DNA of 64,000 bases from Devosia sp. FKR38 (GCF_005222805.1 NZ_STGC01000005.1:2063246-2127245), one strand, 5' to 3'. Shown: positions 35,059-43,930, counted from the first letter of the stretch. The notes: generated from the sequence alone by a model not told the origin. Made by a program: numbers and translations.

Positions 35059-36702
35059 ATGGGGGGAGTCATGTGGAGGCATGATGGTCAGAGGACGCTG
35101 CTGGATCTTCTGGCAGACGCTCTGGAGAAATCGCCGAACAAGGTCTTTGTGGATTTTGCCGGCGACAAATTCACCTACGCCACCGTTGAACGGGATTCCA
35201 ACCGGCTCGCGCATGGCTTGCGCGGGCTGGGGGTGAACAAAGGCGACCGGGTTATCGGCATACTCGATAACACCATCAACTTTGTGCTGACCTGGTTTGC
35301 CGTCAACAAGCTCGGCGCCATCTTTGTGCCGATGAATACGCAACTGAAGGGGGAGTTTCTGCGCCACCAGATCCATGATGCGTCAGCGTCGGTGATCATC
35401 GCCGAAAACCACTATTGCGACCATATCTTTGCGATTGAACATGCATTGTCGGATGTGCATTCGCTGGTGACGCCCAAGCGGCAGGAGCCAGGCATGAGCT
35501 TGCTGCACCTGCATACCATCGACGCGCTCATGCTGGATGATTCAGCGCCGCTCGGCGTCGAAGTCTCGCCAAGGGATGCGTCCGTGATCATCTACACCTC
35601 TGGAACGACAGGCCCCTCCAAGGGGTGCGTTCTGCCGCATAACTCGGTGTACAATGGCGGCAAGGCCAATGCCTGGATGGCGCTGCAGGGGCCGGACGAC
35701 ATTCTCTGGACCCCTGCCCCGCTGTTCCATATCGCTGCCGGTGTGGCGGGCCTGATTGGCACGCTCGGCATCGCCGGCACGATGTCGATCTACCCCCGGT
35801 TCACGCCGAATGGCTTTTGGGAGGAAATCGAACGCAGCCAAGCCACCCATATCCTGATGCTGAGCGTCATGCTGACAATCATTCCGCAGATGCCCGAGAC
35901 CGAGGCTGAGAAACGGTGCCGCGGGCAGGTCAAGGTGCTGTTCGGGACACCGCTGCCGGAGACGCTGGTGGAAACCTGGCGGCGCCGCTACGGGATCAAG
36001 CTGGTGGCTTCGCCGGCCTATGGTTCATCGGAGTGTTTTCCCATCACCTGCTTTCCGGTGGACCAGCCCGGTCCGGACGGATCGTCTGGCAAGTGCGCGC
36101 CCGATGTCGATGTGCGCATCTTCGACGACAATGGCGACGAATGTCCTGTTGGCGTCATCGGCGAGGTGTGGGTGCGGCCGCTCAAGCCGGACGTCATGTT
36201 CAAGGGCTACTGGTCCCGCGCCGAGGCGACGCTGGAAGCCTTTGACGAGATGTGGTTCCACACCGGCGACATCGGCAAGTTCGACGAAGATGGCCGCTTC
36301 TATTTCATCGATCGCAAGAAGGACTGCCTGCGTTACGGCGGCGAGAACATCTCCAGTTTCGAGCTCGAGAATGCCTTCATGGGTCATGAAGACGTCGCAG
36401 AGGTGGTTGTCCACGCCGTGAAATCGGATGCGGCGGAAGACGAGATCAAGGCAACGATCGTGCTCAAGCCGGGCGCCAAGGTCACCGAAGAGGCGATCTG
36501 CCGCTGGTCAATCGACCGGGTGCCCAGCTTTGCCGTCCCGCGCTACATCGAGTTTCGCGAGTTCATCGAACGCACCGGCAGCGGCCGCGCCCAGAAGTTC
36601 AAGCTCAGGGAGCAGGGCGTGACGCCAAACACGTGGGATCGCAAGCTCTCCGACATCCAGATCAAAAGGATCAGGCCCAATGTCAAACAACTCGGCAATT
36701 GA
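35059..36702 (+). CDS. Acyl-CoA synthetase (AMP-forming, carnitine/crotonobetaine-CoA ligase-like)
   Basis: A 547-aa ANL-superfamily ligase. P-loop IIYTSGTTGPSKGC at about 177-190, motif AYGSSE in the acid-binding site, FHTGDIGKFDEDGRFYFIDRKKD (A7-A8 hinge) and a C-terminal catalytic Lys region GSGRAQKFKLRE. It resembles CaiC/FadD3-like ligases. ATG 35059 follows GAGGGGGGAA closely. It would activate the acid substrate as CoA thioester and so opens the pathway. It overlaps the next gene by 23 bp. Confidence 0.9.
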   Translation: MGGVMWRHDGQRTLLDLLADALEKSPNKVFVDFAGDKFTYATVERDSNRLAHGLRGLGVNKGDRVIGILDNTINFVLTWFAVNKLGAIFVPMNTQLKGEFLRHQIHDASASVIIAENHYCDHIFAIEHALSDVHSLVTPKRQEPGMSLLHLHTIDALMLDDSAPLGVEVSPRDASVIIYTSGTTGPSKGCVLPHNSVYNGGKANAWMALQGPDDILWTPAPLFHIAAGVAGLIGTLGIAGTMSIYPRFTPNGFWEEIERSQATHILMLSVMLTIIPQMPETEAEKRCRGQVKVLFGTPLPETLVETWRRRYGIKLVASPAYGSSECFPITCFPVDQPGPDGSSGKCAPDVDVRIFDDNGDECPVGVIGEVWVRPLKPDVMFKGYWSRAEATLEAFDEMWFHTGDIGKFDEDGRFYFIDRKKDCLRYGGENISSFELENAFMGHEDVAEVVVHAVKSDAAEDEIKATIVLKPGAKVTEEAICRWSIDRVPSFAVPRYIEFREFIERTGSGRAQKFKLREQGVTPNTWDRKLSDIQIKRIRPNVKQLGN

Positions 36703-37624
36703 AGAGCGCCTGAAGAGCCAAATCGCGCCCTTCGTGGCACGGGCCGAACTGCCGGTTGATCGCGGCGCCATTCGGCGCTGGTGTTCGGCGATCGGCCTGG
36801 ACTACCAGCCTTACCTCGACCCGCAAAGGGTCGAGGCACCGATGGCAATGCTGCATTTCTGGACCGTTTGGGAGACGACCCGCAGCCCGATGTCGGTGAA
36901 CCAGCGCCTGCGGTCCGAACTGACGGCGGCGGGGTATCCGGCCATCGTCGCCACCAATTACGAGCTCGAGCAGTTTCGGGCTGCCCGGATCGGCGACATG
37001 CTTACCACCCGCATCCGGCTGGAGGACATTTCGGAGGAGAAGCAGACGCCGCTCGGCGTCGGCTACTTCGCCACCGAACTGCATGAGTTCGTGAACGCGG
37101 ACGGCGGCCTGCTCGGACAACTGCGCATCCGCTGCCTGTTCTTCCGGCCCGGCGCGCCGCCGTCCCCCCGGCCCAAGAGCACAGGGGCTACGCCCCCCAC
37201 AATGGCGACCGCGCGCCCGGTGGACACGCTTGCGCCGCTCGACATTGCGGTCAACGCAACAACGGTGATCGCGGGCGCCCTGGCGTTCAACGATTTCGAA
37301 CTGGTCCATCATGATCGGGATCTCGCCCGGTCGCAGGGCTTGCCAGATATCATCATGAACAGCGCGACCAGCCTTGGGCTGGTCTATCGCTACCTGACCG
37401 AGACCGCAGCGCCCGACCAGCAGTTGACCCGCATCGCCATGAAACTGGGCACGCCCTGCGTGCCTGGCGACAGGCTCTCGTTCTCCGGACACCAGGGCGC
37501 GGACCGGGCGCTCGACATTCGGGCGATGACCGGCCGCGGGGAGCATCTCAGGGCGACCGCAAGTTTTGCCAGCGCTGCAGCATCGGGCGAGAGGGCCCCG
37601 TCGGCGTCCAAGCCGGAGGCGTGA
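36680..37624 (+). CDS. Two-domain hot-dog hydratase (FAS1-like/HTD2 type)
   Basis: A 314-aa protein with an N-terminal FAS1-like dehydratase half (VDRGAIRRWCSAIGLDYQPYLDP, ATNYELEQFRAARIGDMLTTRIRLEDISEEKQTPLGVGYF) and a C-terminal MaoC half with FNDFELVHHDRDLARSQGLPDIIMN, where the His-Asp catalytic arrangement is expected. A proline-rich linker joins them. It probably hydrates the enoyl-CoA made by the acyl-CoA dehydrogenase. Its start lies inside the ligase gene and its end overlaps the MBL gene. Confidence 0.82.
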   Translation: MSNNSAIEERLKSQIAPFVARAELPVDRGAIRRWCSAIGLDYQPYLDPQRVEAPMAMLHFWTVWETTRSPMSVNQRLRSELTAAGYPAIVATNYELEQFRAARIGDMLTTRIRLEDISEEKQTPLGVGYFATELHEFVNADGGLLGQLRIRCLFFRPGAPPSPRPKSTGATPPTMATARPVDTLAPLDIAVNATTVIAGALAFNDFELVHHDRDLARSQGLPDIIMNSATSLGLVYRYLTETAAPDQQLTRIAMKLGTPCVPGDRLSFSGHQGADRALDIRAMTGRGEHLRATASFASAAASGERAPSASKPEA

Positions 37625-38649
37625 TGGCGCATGCAGGGTCAGACCCTTCGGTCACGCTGGTCACCCGGCTGGGAGAACTCGATGTCTATCGGGTCGAGCA
37701 TCCACCTGCGCGCTGGGGCATGGTGGCCAATGCCTATATCCTGAGGCATGGGGCAGCCTGGGCGGTGATCGACTGCGGCTGGCCCGGCCCCGCCGGCGCG
37801 CAGGTGTGGGACGATTGCGTGACGGGCCTGGGCCTGGGCTGGTCTGCCCTGAGGTCAGTGTGGATCACCCACGCCCATCCCGATCACCTGGGGCAGGCCC
37901 GGCATCTTTTCGAGCGGTCTGGCTGCGTTCCGGCCATGCACCCCGAAGCGCTGTCGGAGTTCCAGTTTGCGCGAGGCCTGGTATCGGCGGGCGGCGAGAG
38001 CGCATTCGCCGCCCAGTTCAGGCGCATGGGCTTAGCATTTGCCGAGGGCGCGACCTTTCCCAATCCCTTTGGCAGTCATAGCCGGATCGCCGTGCCGCCG
38101 GACTTTCGTCCGCTCGTTGCAGGCGAACCGCTCTGCTTTGCCGGCGAGACATTCCAGGCGATCCTCACCCCGGGTCATTGCCACGGCCACATCTGCATCT
38201 GGCATGCAGGGACAAGGACGCTTTTTGCTGGCGACACCGTCATTTCCAACGGCTTTCCGCCCATTGTCGTCATGCCGGGCACCTCCGACAATCCGATGGG
38301 CGACTATCTGGCAACGCTCGGGCGGTTGCGCGCGCTCGAGGCCAAGCTCTGCCTCAGCGGACACGGCGCGCCTTTGCCGACGCCGAACGCGCGCCTGGAC
38401 GAGACCGTCGCTTACCACAGCGCACAGATGGACAGGATCGCCGGGATCCTGTCGGCGGGGCCGCTGACCGCGACAGCGATCGCCGCAGCCCTGCGGCATC
38501 GCAATATTCCTCTCACCGCTCTGTCCAACCTCGGAAAAGTCCAGGTTCACTCCGAGATATTGGCCTATCTGCACTATCTGGTTGCAGAGGGGAAAATCGT
38601 CGCCGATCAGAGCGATGCATCCGGCGCCCTTCAGTATTGCCGATGCTGA
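37624..38649 (+). CDS. Metallo-beta-lactamase-fold hydrolase with C-terminal winged-helix domain
   Basis: A 341-aa MBL-fold protein. The zinc motif is THAHPDHLGQA, then LTPGHCHGHICIWHAG and LFAGDTVI supply further ligands. The last 70 residues (about 260-330) fit the small winged-helix cap seen in LACTB2-like or YflN-like hydrolases. In acyl-CoA operons such proteins are thought to act as thioesterases or lactonases; the exact reaction is unknown here. Translationally coupled (ATG inside the previous stop). Confidence 0.8.
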   Translation: MAHAGSDPSVTLVTRLGELDVYRVEHPPARWGMVANAYILRHGAAWAVIDCGWPGPAGAQVWDDCVTGLGLGWSALRSVWITHAHPDHLGQARHLFERSGCVPAMHPEALSEFQFARGLVSAGGESAFAAQFRRMGLAFAEGATFPNPFGSHSRIAVPPDFRPLVAGEPLCFAGETFQAILTPGHCHGHICIWHAGTRTLFAGDTVISNGFPPIVVMPGTSDNPMGDYLATLGRLRALEAKLCLSGHGAPLPTPNARLDETVAYHSAQMDRIAGILSAGPLTATAIAAALRHRNIPLTALSNLGKVQVHSEILAYLHYLVAEGKIVADQSDASGALQYCRC

Positions 38650-38697
38650 TGAGATGGCCTATCCAAAAGTCAGCCCAGAACGCGATGAGTAGAGTTC

Positions 38698-39333
38698 TTG
38701 TCCTCAGACAGCCCACTTTATGACGCTGCCCCAACGACCTCGATCCGCGAGGCGCAAAAAGAGCTGACGCGCCAGCGGATCATTGATGCAGCGTTTGTGC
38801 TATTCCAGCAGCTGGGGTTTCGCAGCACGACCATCGACAAGATCGTCAAGCGGGCCCATGTGAACCGGACGACCTTCTACCTGCACTTCAAGGACAAGAT
38901 CGACGTGGCCATCGCCATCGGGCGGCGGCAAGCGCCCGGCTTTGTTGCCGAATTCGATCGCCTGATCTCGCTCAAGCCGGCGTCGCGGGCCGCGGTGCAG
39001 CAATGGGTCAAGGAGTTCCTCACCCTGAGCGGAAAAGAGGACCTCAAGCTCGTCAATTATGTGCTCAGCGAAGCGACATTGGCGGAGCCGACATTCGCGG
39101 TGGAGTATAGCACCTTCCTGAAAAGGCTGGGAAAGCGCCTGATCCGCCAGTCTGTCGGAAGCCTATCGGTCGAGGCCAAGGACCACCGAGCCGCTGAGTT
39201 CATTTCAGCCGCCATCCTGATGAACAAATACACCACCCATACAAGCCTGCAGGATGTCGCGTTCTTCGGGCCGGGGTTCGAGGACGTCATCGCCGGGATG
39301 CTACTGAGGGCCCTCTTCACCCCGGAAGCTTGA
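38698..39333 (+). CDS. TetR-family transcriptional regulator
   Basis: A 211-aa regulator with N-terminal helix-turn-helix at about 24-70: RQRIIDAAFVLFQQLGFRSTTIDKIVKRAHVNRTTFYLHFKDK. Only a TTG start is available in this frame (38698), with weak AGAG upstream. The C-terminal domain shows no recognised ligand motif. Being last in the rightward operon, it is the likely regulator of both divergent operons, perhaps at the nested repeat at 31748-31774. Bases 39334-39611 show no gene. Confidence 0.85.
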   Translation: MSSDSPLYDAAPTTSIREAQKELTRQRIIDAAFVLFQQLGFRSTTIDKIVKRAHVNRTTFYLHFKDKIDVAIAIGRRQAPGFVAEFDRLISLKPASRAAVQQWVKEFLTLSGKEDLKLVNYVLSEATLAEPTFAVEYSTFLKRLGKRLIRQSVGSLSVEAKDHRAAEFISAAILMNKYTTHTSLQDVAFFGPGFEDVIAGMLLRALFTPEA

Positions 39334-39611
39334 GGGTCCAGACCTGGTCTCGCATGGGGCCAACAAGACGCCCTGCACTCGCGGCACATCTTCAGGCAAA
39401 GGCCAGTCTTCTCCCCAGCTAATCGTCGCTCCGAGCCTGGCGGGGGTGTCCGTATTGGAGAACCTGCGCTGGCCTGTTGAACGTCCAGAATGGGGCGCCT
39501 TTCGGCCTAGTTGTCGTCGCCAAGATGATTCCTGATGGCGGACTATCGACTCTGTCTAGACGTTTCCCGGATCAGCTAACGCGTCGGGCTGTGGCCACCT
39601 CTTCGGTAGCC

Positions 39612-40100
39612 TCAGAGGTCGTCACATGCCTCTGATCGCAACCCAGCCATGGCCTTGAGGCCAAAGCCATAGACATTGGTCTGGTCCAACATGCCACCGC
39701 AAGCGCGATAGAACGCGTTTGCCTCAGCATTGCCGTTGAAGGTCTTGACCGTCAGGAAGCGGTAGCCGCGGCCTTGCGCAACGTGCGCCATGGTCCGCAT
39801 GAGCGCACGCCCTATGCCTTTGCGACGGACATCAGGACGCACGTAGAGGTCCACGATTTCCAGCAGGCTCTTTCCGTACTGCATGGTGTACCCAACGGTC
39901 CAAAGCGCGTAGCCGGCAGGCATTTGATCAACATGCGCGATCGATCCAAAGAGGAGAGGGTGCGAGGAGAACATCACCTCGGCAAGATCGCTTGCACTCA
40001 CGTCCGGGACAGGATCGCCCTCGTGCAGGCTGAGTTCACCGGCCATGACCACAATATCATCGAGATCGGCGGGGGTAATGCTGGCTATGGAAGACGTCAT
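39612..40100 (-). CDS. GNAT-family N-acetyltransferase
   Basis: A 162-aa GNAT protein. Motif A is visible as LYVRPDVRRKGIGRALMRTMAHVA (acetyl-CoA pyrophosphate loop R-R-K-G-I-G), and motif B as FNGNAEANAFYRACGG. It resembles the YncA/diamine acetyltransferase-like group. Acceptor unknown. It is the last chromosomal-looking gene before the tRNA fragment. Confidence 0.85.
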   Translation of the reverse strand: MTSSIASITPADLDDIVVMAGELSLHEGDPVPDVSASDLAEVMFSSHPLLFGSIAHVDQMPAGYALWTVGYTMQYGKSLLEIVDLYVRPDVRRKGIGRALMRTMAHVAQGRGYRFLTVKTFNGNAEANAFYRACGGMLDQTNVYGFGLKAMAGLRSEACDDL

Positions 40101-40277
40101 GGAATCCCGCCAAAAAACTGCGTCGTACCAGGAACGGTCCGCGGGCTTTAGCCACTAATCAATGCGAGCGAATGACGTCGCGGATCGGCGCGTCAGTACG
40201 AAAGCGGTGCTCCGGGCAACCCTCGTACTGCCCCGTGCTCGCAACGACAGCCTGTCATGCTTATTTTCAAAGGAATA

Positions 40278-40325
40278 TGGTGGGCCCACCAGGACTCGAA
40301 CCTGGAACCAGACCGTTATGAGCGG
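40278..40325 (-). other. 3' half of a tRNA (CAU anticodon): attachment-site scar
   Basis: Read on the minus strand this is the anticodon loop CTCATAA, the 3' side of the anticodon stem (CGGTC), a variable loop, a complete T arm (CCAGG-TTCGAGT-CCTGG) and the acceptor end TGGGCCCACCA. The 5' half of a tRNA should follow to the right but does not: the sequence diverges within the anticodon stem (GCCCG instead of GACCG) and no D arm is present. Tyrosine integrases commonly recombine in the anticodon loop, so this is best read as one att end of an integrated element lying to the right. The tRNA could be Ile2(CAU) or Met. The rest of 40101-40529 shows no gene; short frames here translate to the well-known tRNA artefact peptides. 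Confidence 0.7.
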
Positions 40326-40529
40326 GCAGAGTTCTGCCGAAAGCCCAGCAAAACTGGGATTTTCTGTTCTTCTAGAAAAGCACCGTTCACAAATGTTCTG
40401 GGTGTTTTAGTGGAGATAAGGTGGAGATACCCCTTCCACTATTAATTGCCGCAAGGCGGCTTCGACAAGCTTTGGAAATGCGTTAATTCGAGCTTGTCAG
40501 CCTAATAGCGAATCTAGTTATCCACCCGA

Positions 40530-41054
40530 ATGGTCACAAATCACTTCACTTGCTCACCCTTACTCGAACCAGAGAAACTTGCAAAAGATTGGGTCGAGTG
40601 GGTTTCCCAATGGGATTGGGACCTGTTTGTAACGCTAACGTTCAATCAGGCACCAGCAAGCTCCCCTAGAAGGCTAGATGCCCAGATTATCAACTCGAAA
40701 GCCAAGCTGAAGGCCTGGGACGCTCGGCTTCAAAGTACCTTGATTGGCAGAGACTGGGCGAAGAGCCACGACTATCGGATGTACTGTTGCTACATCTTGG
40801 AGAAGCCCAGGGTGAACCTTCATTGGCATGGACTGGTGAAGTTCTTCAATGCCCATGGCGTGGAGCACCAAAGGCAAGTGGACACTTTCATGAAGCGCGC
40901 TGATCCAGTCTGGAGACGTCTGGTTCCGTCTGGAAACGTCGATATTAAGTCCGTGTTCGACGAAACAGGTGCGGCACGCTATGCTAGCAAGTCCCTGACA
41001 GATGTGCTAAATTATGATCATTGGGTGCCGCCGGACAGTTTTTGGCGGCCCTGA
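40530..41054 (+). CDS. HUH-endonuclease Rep-like protein
   Basis: A 174-aa protein with the three motifs of rolling-circle Rep/HUH nucleases in order: motif 1 FVTLTF (33-38), metal-binding motif 2 His98-Trp-His100 in VNLHWHGLV, and motif 3 Tyr151-Ala-Ser-Lys154 (YxxK) in RYASKSL. The family nicks single-stranded DNA at origins of small plasmids, phages and some transposons. It has no helicase domain and is shorter than many phage Reps. Base composition is clearly more AT-rich than the surroundings, and hairpins suited to an origin lie just downstream (41206-41237). Specific relatives are not known to me. Confidence 0.7.
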   Translation: MVTNHFTCSPLLEPEKLAKDWVEWVSQWDWDLFVTLTFNQAPASSPRRLDAQIINSKAKLKAWDARLQSTLIGRDWAKSHDYRMYCCYILEKPRVNLHWHGLVKFFNAHGVEHQRQVDTFMKRADPVWRRLVPSGNVDIKSVFDETGAARYASKSLTDVLNYDHWVPPDSFWRP

Positions 41055-41205
41055 TCTCAGGAACCGCGACGTCGTGTCTGAACCGACATGATGCTATTGC
41101 CCGCGAAGCGGGGATAGCTAGTAGCCTGCGCCAGAGCGAACCGCCAGAATGCAGTGGGCCCATCCCGCTGTAGTTGTTCCCTATGAAAATTGCACACACA
41201 AGAAG

Positions 41206-41237
41206 GGACGCCTCAGGCGTCCGCAAGGGCGAAGCCC
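41206..41237. repeat. Two adjacent hairpins after the Rep-like gene
   Basis: GGACGCC (41206-41212), loop TCA, GGCGTCC (41216-41222) is a perfect 7-bp hairpin. GGGC-GAA-GCCC (41227-41237) follows 4 bases later. Placed 150 bp after the HUH gene, they could be part of a double-strand origin or a terminator for the gene. Confidence 0.5.
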
Positions 41238-41300
41238 GCGCAGCCCTTAGGGTAGCGCAAACCTACGTATGATCAATCAGACCCTATATCTCGTCGCTAT

Positions 41301-41738
41301 ATGACACTCATCAGCAACATAGATGAGTGCATCAGATTGGCTAAGCGACCATTCGAAGATACTGCGTTAGTGAAATTCCTCCAGAAACGCATCCTTGAGC
41401 TCCAAAAAGACAAGTCACAGGCTGAAATCGCAATAGAAGCCGGCTTCATCAATCCTTCAATGCTGGCGCTGGTAAAGAACGGCTCGGCAAGACTGCCACT
41501 CGATCGCGTTCCGGCTCTGGCCGCAGCGCTCAGCGTGGATCCGCGCAGACTACTGCTAATGGCGTTGCAACAGTCTGCTGAAGATGCTGCGATGAGGGCC
41601 TTTGAAGCCGTCATCGGAACGGTTGTAACTCGGAACGAACTTGCCTGGCTAGAGGAGATCAGGGCTGCTTCATCAAACTCAGATCCGGCAGTGACCACCA
41701 GGTCGCGCTCAGCCCTCAGAGCTATCTTCGGTCGCTAG
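41301..41738 (+). CDS. XRE-type helix-turn-helix protein
   Basis: A 145-aa protein. FLQKRILELQKDKSQAEIAIEAGFINPSMLALVKNGSARLPLDRVPALAAALSVDPRRLLLMAL (about 26-90) is a Cro/XRE helix-turn-helix of the type common in alphaproteobacterial phages and islands. The tail is helical and of unknown role. The next gene in its direction starts 1.5 kb away. Probably the control protein of the island. Confidence 0.8.
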   Translation: MTLISNIDECIRLAKRPFEDTALVKFLQKRILELQKDKSQAEIAIEAGFINPSMLALVKNGSARLPLDRVPALAAALSVDPRRLLLMALQQSAEDAAMRAFEAVIGTVVTRNELAWLEEIRAASSNSDPAVTTRSRSALRAIFGR

Positions 41739-41760
41739 TTTTACCGCTGCTGGAGTTGCA

Positions 41761-41802
41761 GTGTAAACTTCACCGCAAACGCTCTTGCGTTGGAGCTTAC
41801 AC
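41761..41802. repeat. 42-bp imperfect hairpin after the XRE gene
   Basis: Outer arms GTGTAA (41761-41766) and TTACAC (41797-41802) and inner arms AACGC (41778-41782) and GCGTT (41787-41791) nest around the loop TCTT. It may be a terminator or a recombination or replication site of the island. Confidence 0.45.
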
Positions 41803-43225
41803 CCCCCGGACAAAACGGGCTACAATGACACGCGATAGATGCGCACACCGGCGAGCACCGCATCGAATTTTGCGGTGATGGCTCCAAGCTTTTACCTTTG
41901 CGCTCATTTTCTGACCCAATTTTCGCTTTTTTCGGAATTGGTCGGCACGTTGCGTAGAGGCAAAGGCATGCTTCGGCTCGACCGGAAACCTCTTTAGGAG
42001 CTCACTGGCGTGTGCGGGCTAACTCAGCGCACATTCTCTCAAAAAGTATACAAACTCTTGCCAGCAAGCGCCCCTGTCGACCCCAGACATATACAAGCCT
42101 GGCGTGACTCGAATACTTGTCAGCAGACTGCCGTTGGAGACCCCGGCTGGACGAACCGCGAAGAGAATGACGGCTCACGTTGAGCCGGATTTGGCCGAGT
42201 TCATCTCGTGCCAGTGCATTGGAGGTGTGAAAGCAGAGATAGTGCCGGAGAGGGTCATATGGACGGAACAGGCGCGTCGTTCAAACCTTCCACACGGCGC
42301 CAGGGCTACTCGTAACCGGCACTTTCACCGGGGCTTTGCTGGTTCTGCTACCGGCGACGCCATGCCCAAGCTCCAACTCTGCTGGCAAAGCCCTCGAAAC
42401 AATCCTACTCAACTGTCCGGAAGCCATGCCGTAGTTCGGTCTCTCGTCCTCGCATTCCAACCGGGCCGAAACTTAATATGCCGGAACAAATTTGGTGCCT
42501 TGGTCGCGCAAATGCGACCCTGTGAAAACGCTCGAGTTTCGTACTTGCCGGAGAGAGCGATGAGGACGGGATGCAAATTCCGTTTTTCCTAATAAGATAT
42601 ATCTTCAAGATTATATATATTAGGAAACGAGGACGGGATTTCGCTCACTCCGGTTCAACCTCAAGCGCGAGCTTCATATAAAATTACAACACATGTTGTG
42701 ATTATGTATAAGGAGCTCCGGTTCGATCGCGATTTCCCAAGGTTTGACTCGGCTAGGTATGGCTACGTCCCGCCGACGCGGCATCCAGGCGGACAGGTCG
42801 GTCTGCGGGCGACCGCCGATACAACTCGAAGTCCTAGAAGGGCCTGTCATTGGAAGGCATTGCCGCCCCCTCCCCGGCTCAAATTGGCAACCTATCCTCC
42901 GGGTCACTTCTGAAAGTCGCTTCAACGGGCAAAGTCCAATCGACGATTTTGCTAGAGCCGAGCGGTTGACGACTGCGTTCAATTCAAGGTGACGATCAAA
43001 TGCCTATAACAATGCGCGGGGCGCTCCAGGGCTGAGTTTGCTAACTATTTCCTCAAGTCTGCACTTGTCCCAAGAACCACCCTCCAGCAGGTGCCTTGAA
43101 CGACGTCGGCGGCGACAGTGCGAGGGGATTGCGTGCTCTTATAGGCGTGCTATCTGCGCCATCGCCGTAGCGGAGTTGGGATTCTGACGCCGCGCGTCTA
43201 TGTGCGTCAGCCGCGAGAAAGACCT
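41803..43225. other. 1.4-kb AT-richer stretch without a supported gene
   Basis: No frame resembles a known protein. The longest frame (42104-42592, plus) has no convincing ribosome site or family. Local AT-rich blocks occur around 42583-42630 and 42670-42715. Probably non-coding or decayed island DNA. Confidence 0.4.
42562..42640. repeat. AT-rich inverted repeat bracketed by a direct repeat
   Basis: TTTCCTAATA (42585-42594) and TATTAGGAAA (42620-42629) are perfect inverted arms around a 25-bp AT-rich centre. The direct repeat GAGGACGGGA occurs at 42562-42571 and 42631-42640, on either side. The design resembles a protein-binding origin or recombination site. Confidence 0.5.
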
Positions 43226-43930
43226 ATGCACTATGTCGCCTACTACTTCATGTACGTGAGGCGAAGGCCGCAATCAAAAGAAGAAATTAATGAAACACTG
43301 AAACATCAGTATCTTCTATTTCTGACTTTCAACAAATTACACAAAATTGCACCAATCAAGTCTTTTTACTCCATACTAACAAACCGCGATAGGCATTTCG
43401 CCGAGACGGAGGAATTCAGGAACGCCGTCGCTTTTTCACTGGCGAATGAAGTCGCGTTAGTTGTAGCTGATCTTCAGACACTACTTGAAAGGACGCACCC
43501 GGACAGAATTGATGATGCGATACACAAGTTGTTCAGCTCCGGTGTGACGATCAAGAACGCAGCGACCGGCGGGGAAGTGGGATATGAGATCCGCTCCATA
43601 TTCGCGGCAAATGCCACGGCTCGAGGCAAGCAAATCCGCAATTCGATCAGAAAGGGCCTACTAAACGCAGAAACCCAAACGCCACCTCTTCGCAATCAGC
43701 GTAAGGCCGCGGCAGGGGCTCGTCGCGCCGCCGACAAGCGTGCCGAGAGGCTAAGAGAGACTGTCGCAGACATCAAGGCCTCACTTGGCCTTAAGGATCC
43801 AGTCTCGCCAACGCGCCTTGCAAGCGAACTCAACAGCCGAAACATACCCACTCCGCAGGGAAAAATATGGACTGCTGCTGGGGCCAAAAACCTCCTCATC
43901 CGCCTCGGCGGAGAGTCATTGTCCCCCTGA
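43226..43930 (+). CDS. Resolvase-like protein without the catalytic serine
   Basis: A 234-aa protein whose layout follows serine recombinases: an N-terminal region YVRRRPQSKEEINETLKHQ where YxRVS...Q would be, then ALVVADLQTLLERT (normally the LDRLSR segment), EIRSIFAANATARGKQIRNSIRKGL (long E-helix region), and a C-terminal ELNSRNIPTPQGKIWTAAGAKNLLIRL DNA-binding region of recombinase type. The serine position is Arg, so strand cleavage is unlikely. ATG 43226 was preferred over GTG 43202. The last 30 codons resemble recombinase tails closely. It belongs to the island. Confidence 0.6.
   Translation: MHYVAYYFMYVRRRPQSKEEINETLKHQYLLFLTFNKLHKIAPIKSFYSILTNRDRHFAETEEFRNAVAFSLANEVALVVADLQTLLERTHPDRIDDAIHKLFSSGVTIKNAATGGEVGYEIRSIFAANATARGKQIRNSIRKGLLNAETQTPPLRNQRKAAAGARRAADKRAERLRETVADIKASLGLKDPVSPTRLASELNSRNIPTPQGKIWTAAGAKNLLIRLGGESLSP

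Noticed and set aside
40257..40445. Short plus-strand frames reading WWAHQDSNLEPDRYER and GGPTRTRTWNQTVMSG
   Set aside because: These are the familiar false translations of tRNA 3' ends; the DNA is a tRNA fragment.
40278..40600. A tRNA interrupted by a group I intron at the anticodon loop
   Set aside because: No 5' half of a tRNA is found on the expected side within several hundred bases, so an att scar fits better.
42104..42592. 162-codon plus-strand frame in the island
   Set aside because: No family resemblance and no convincing start; AT-richer background makes it weak.
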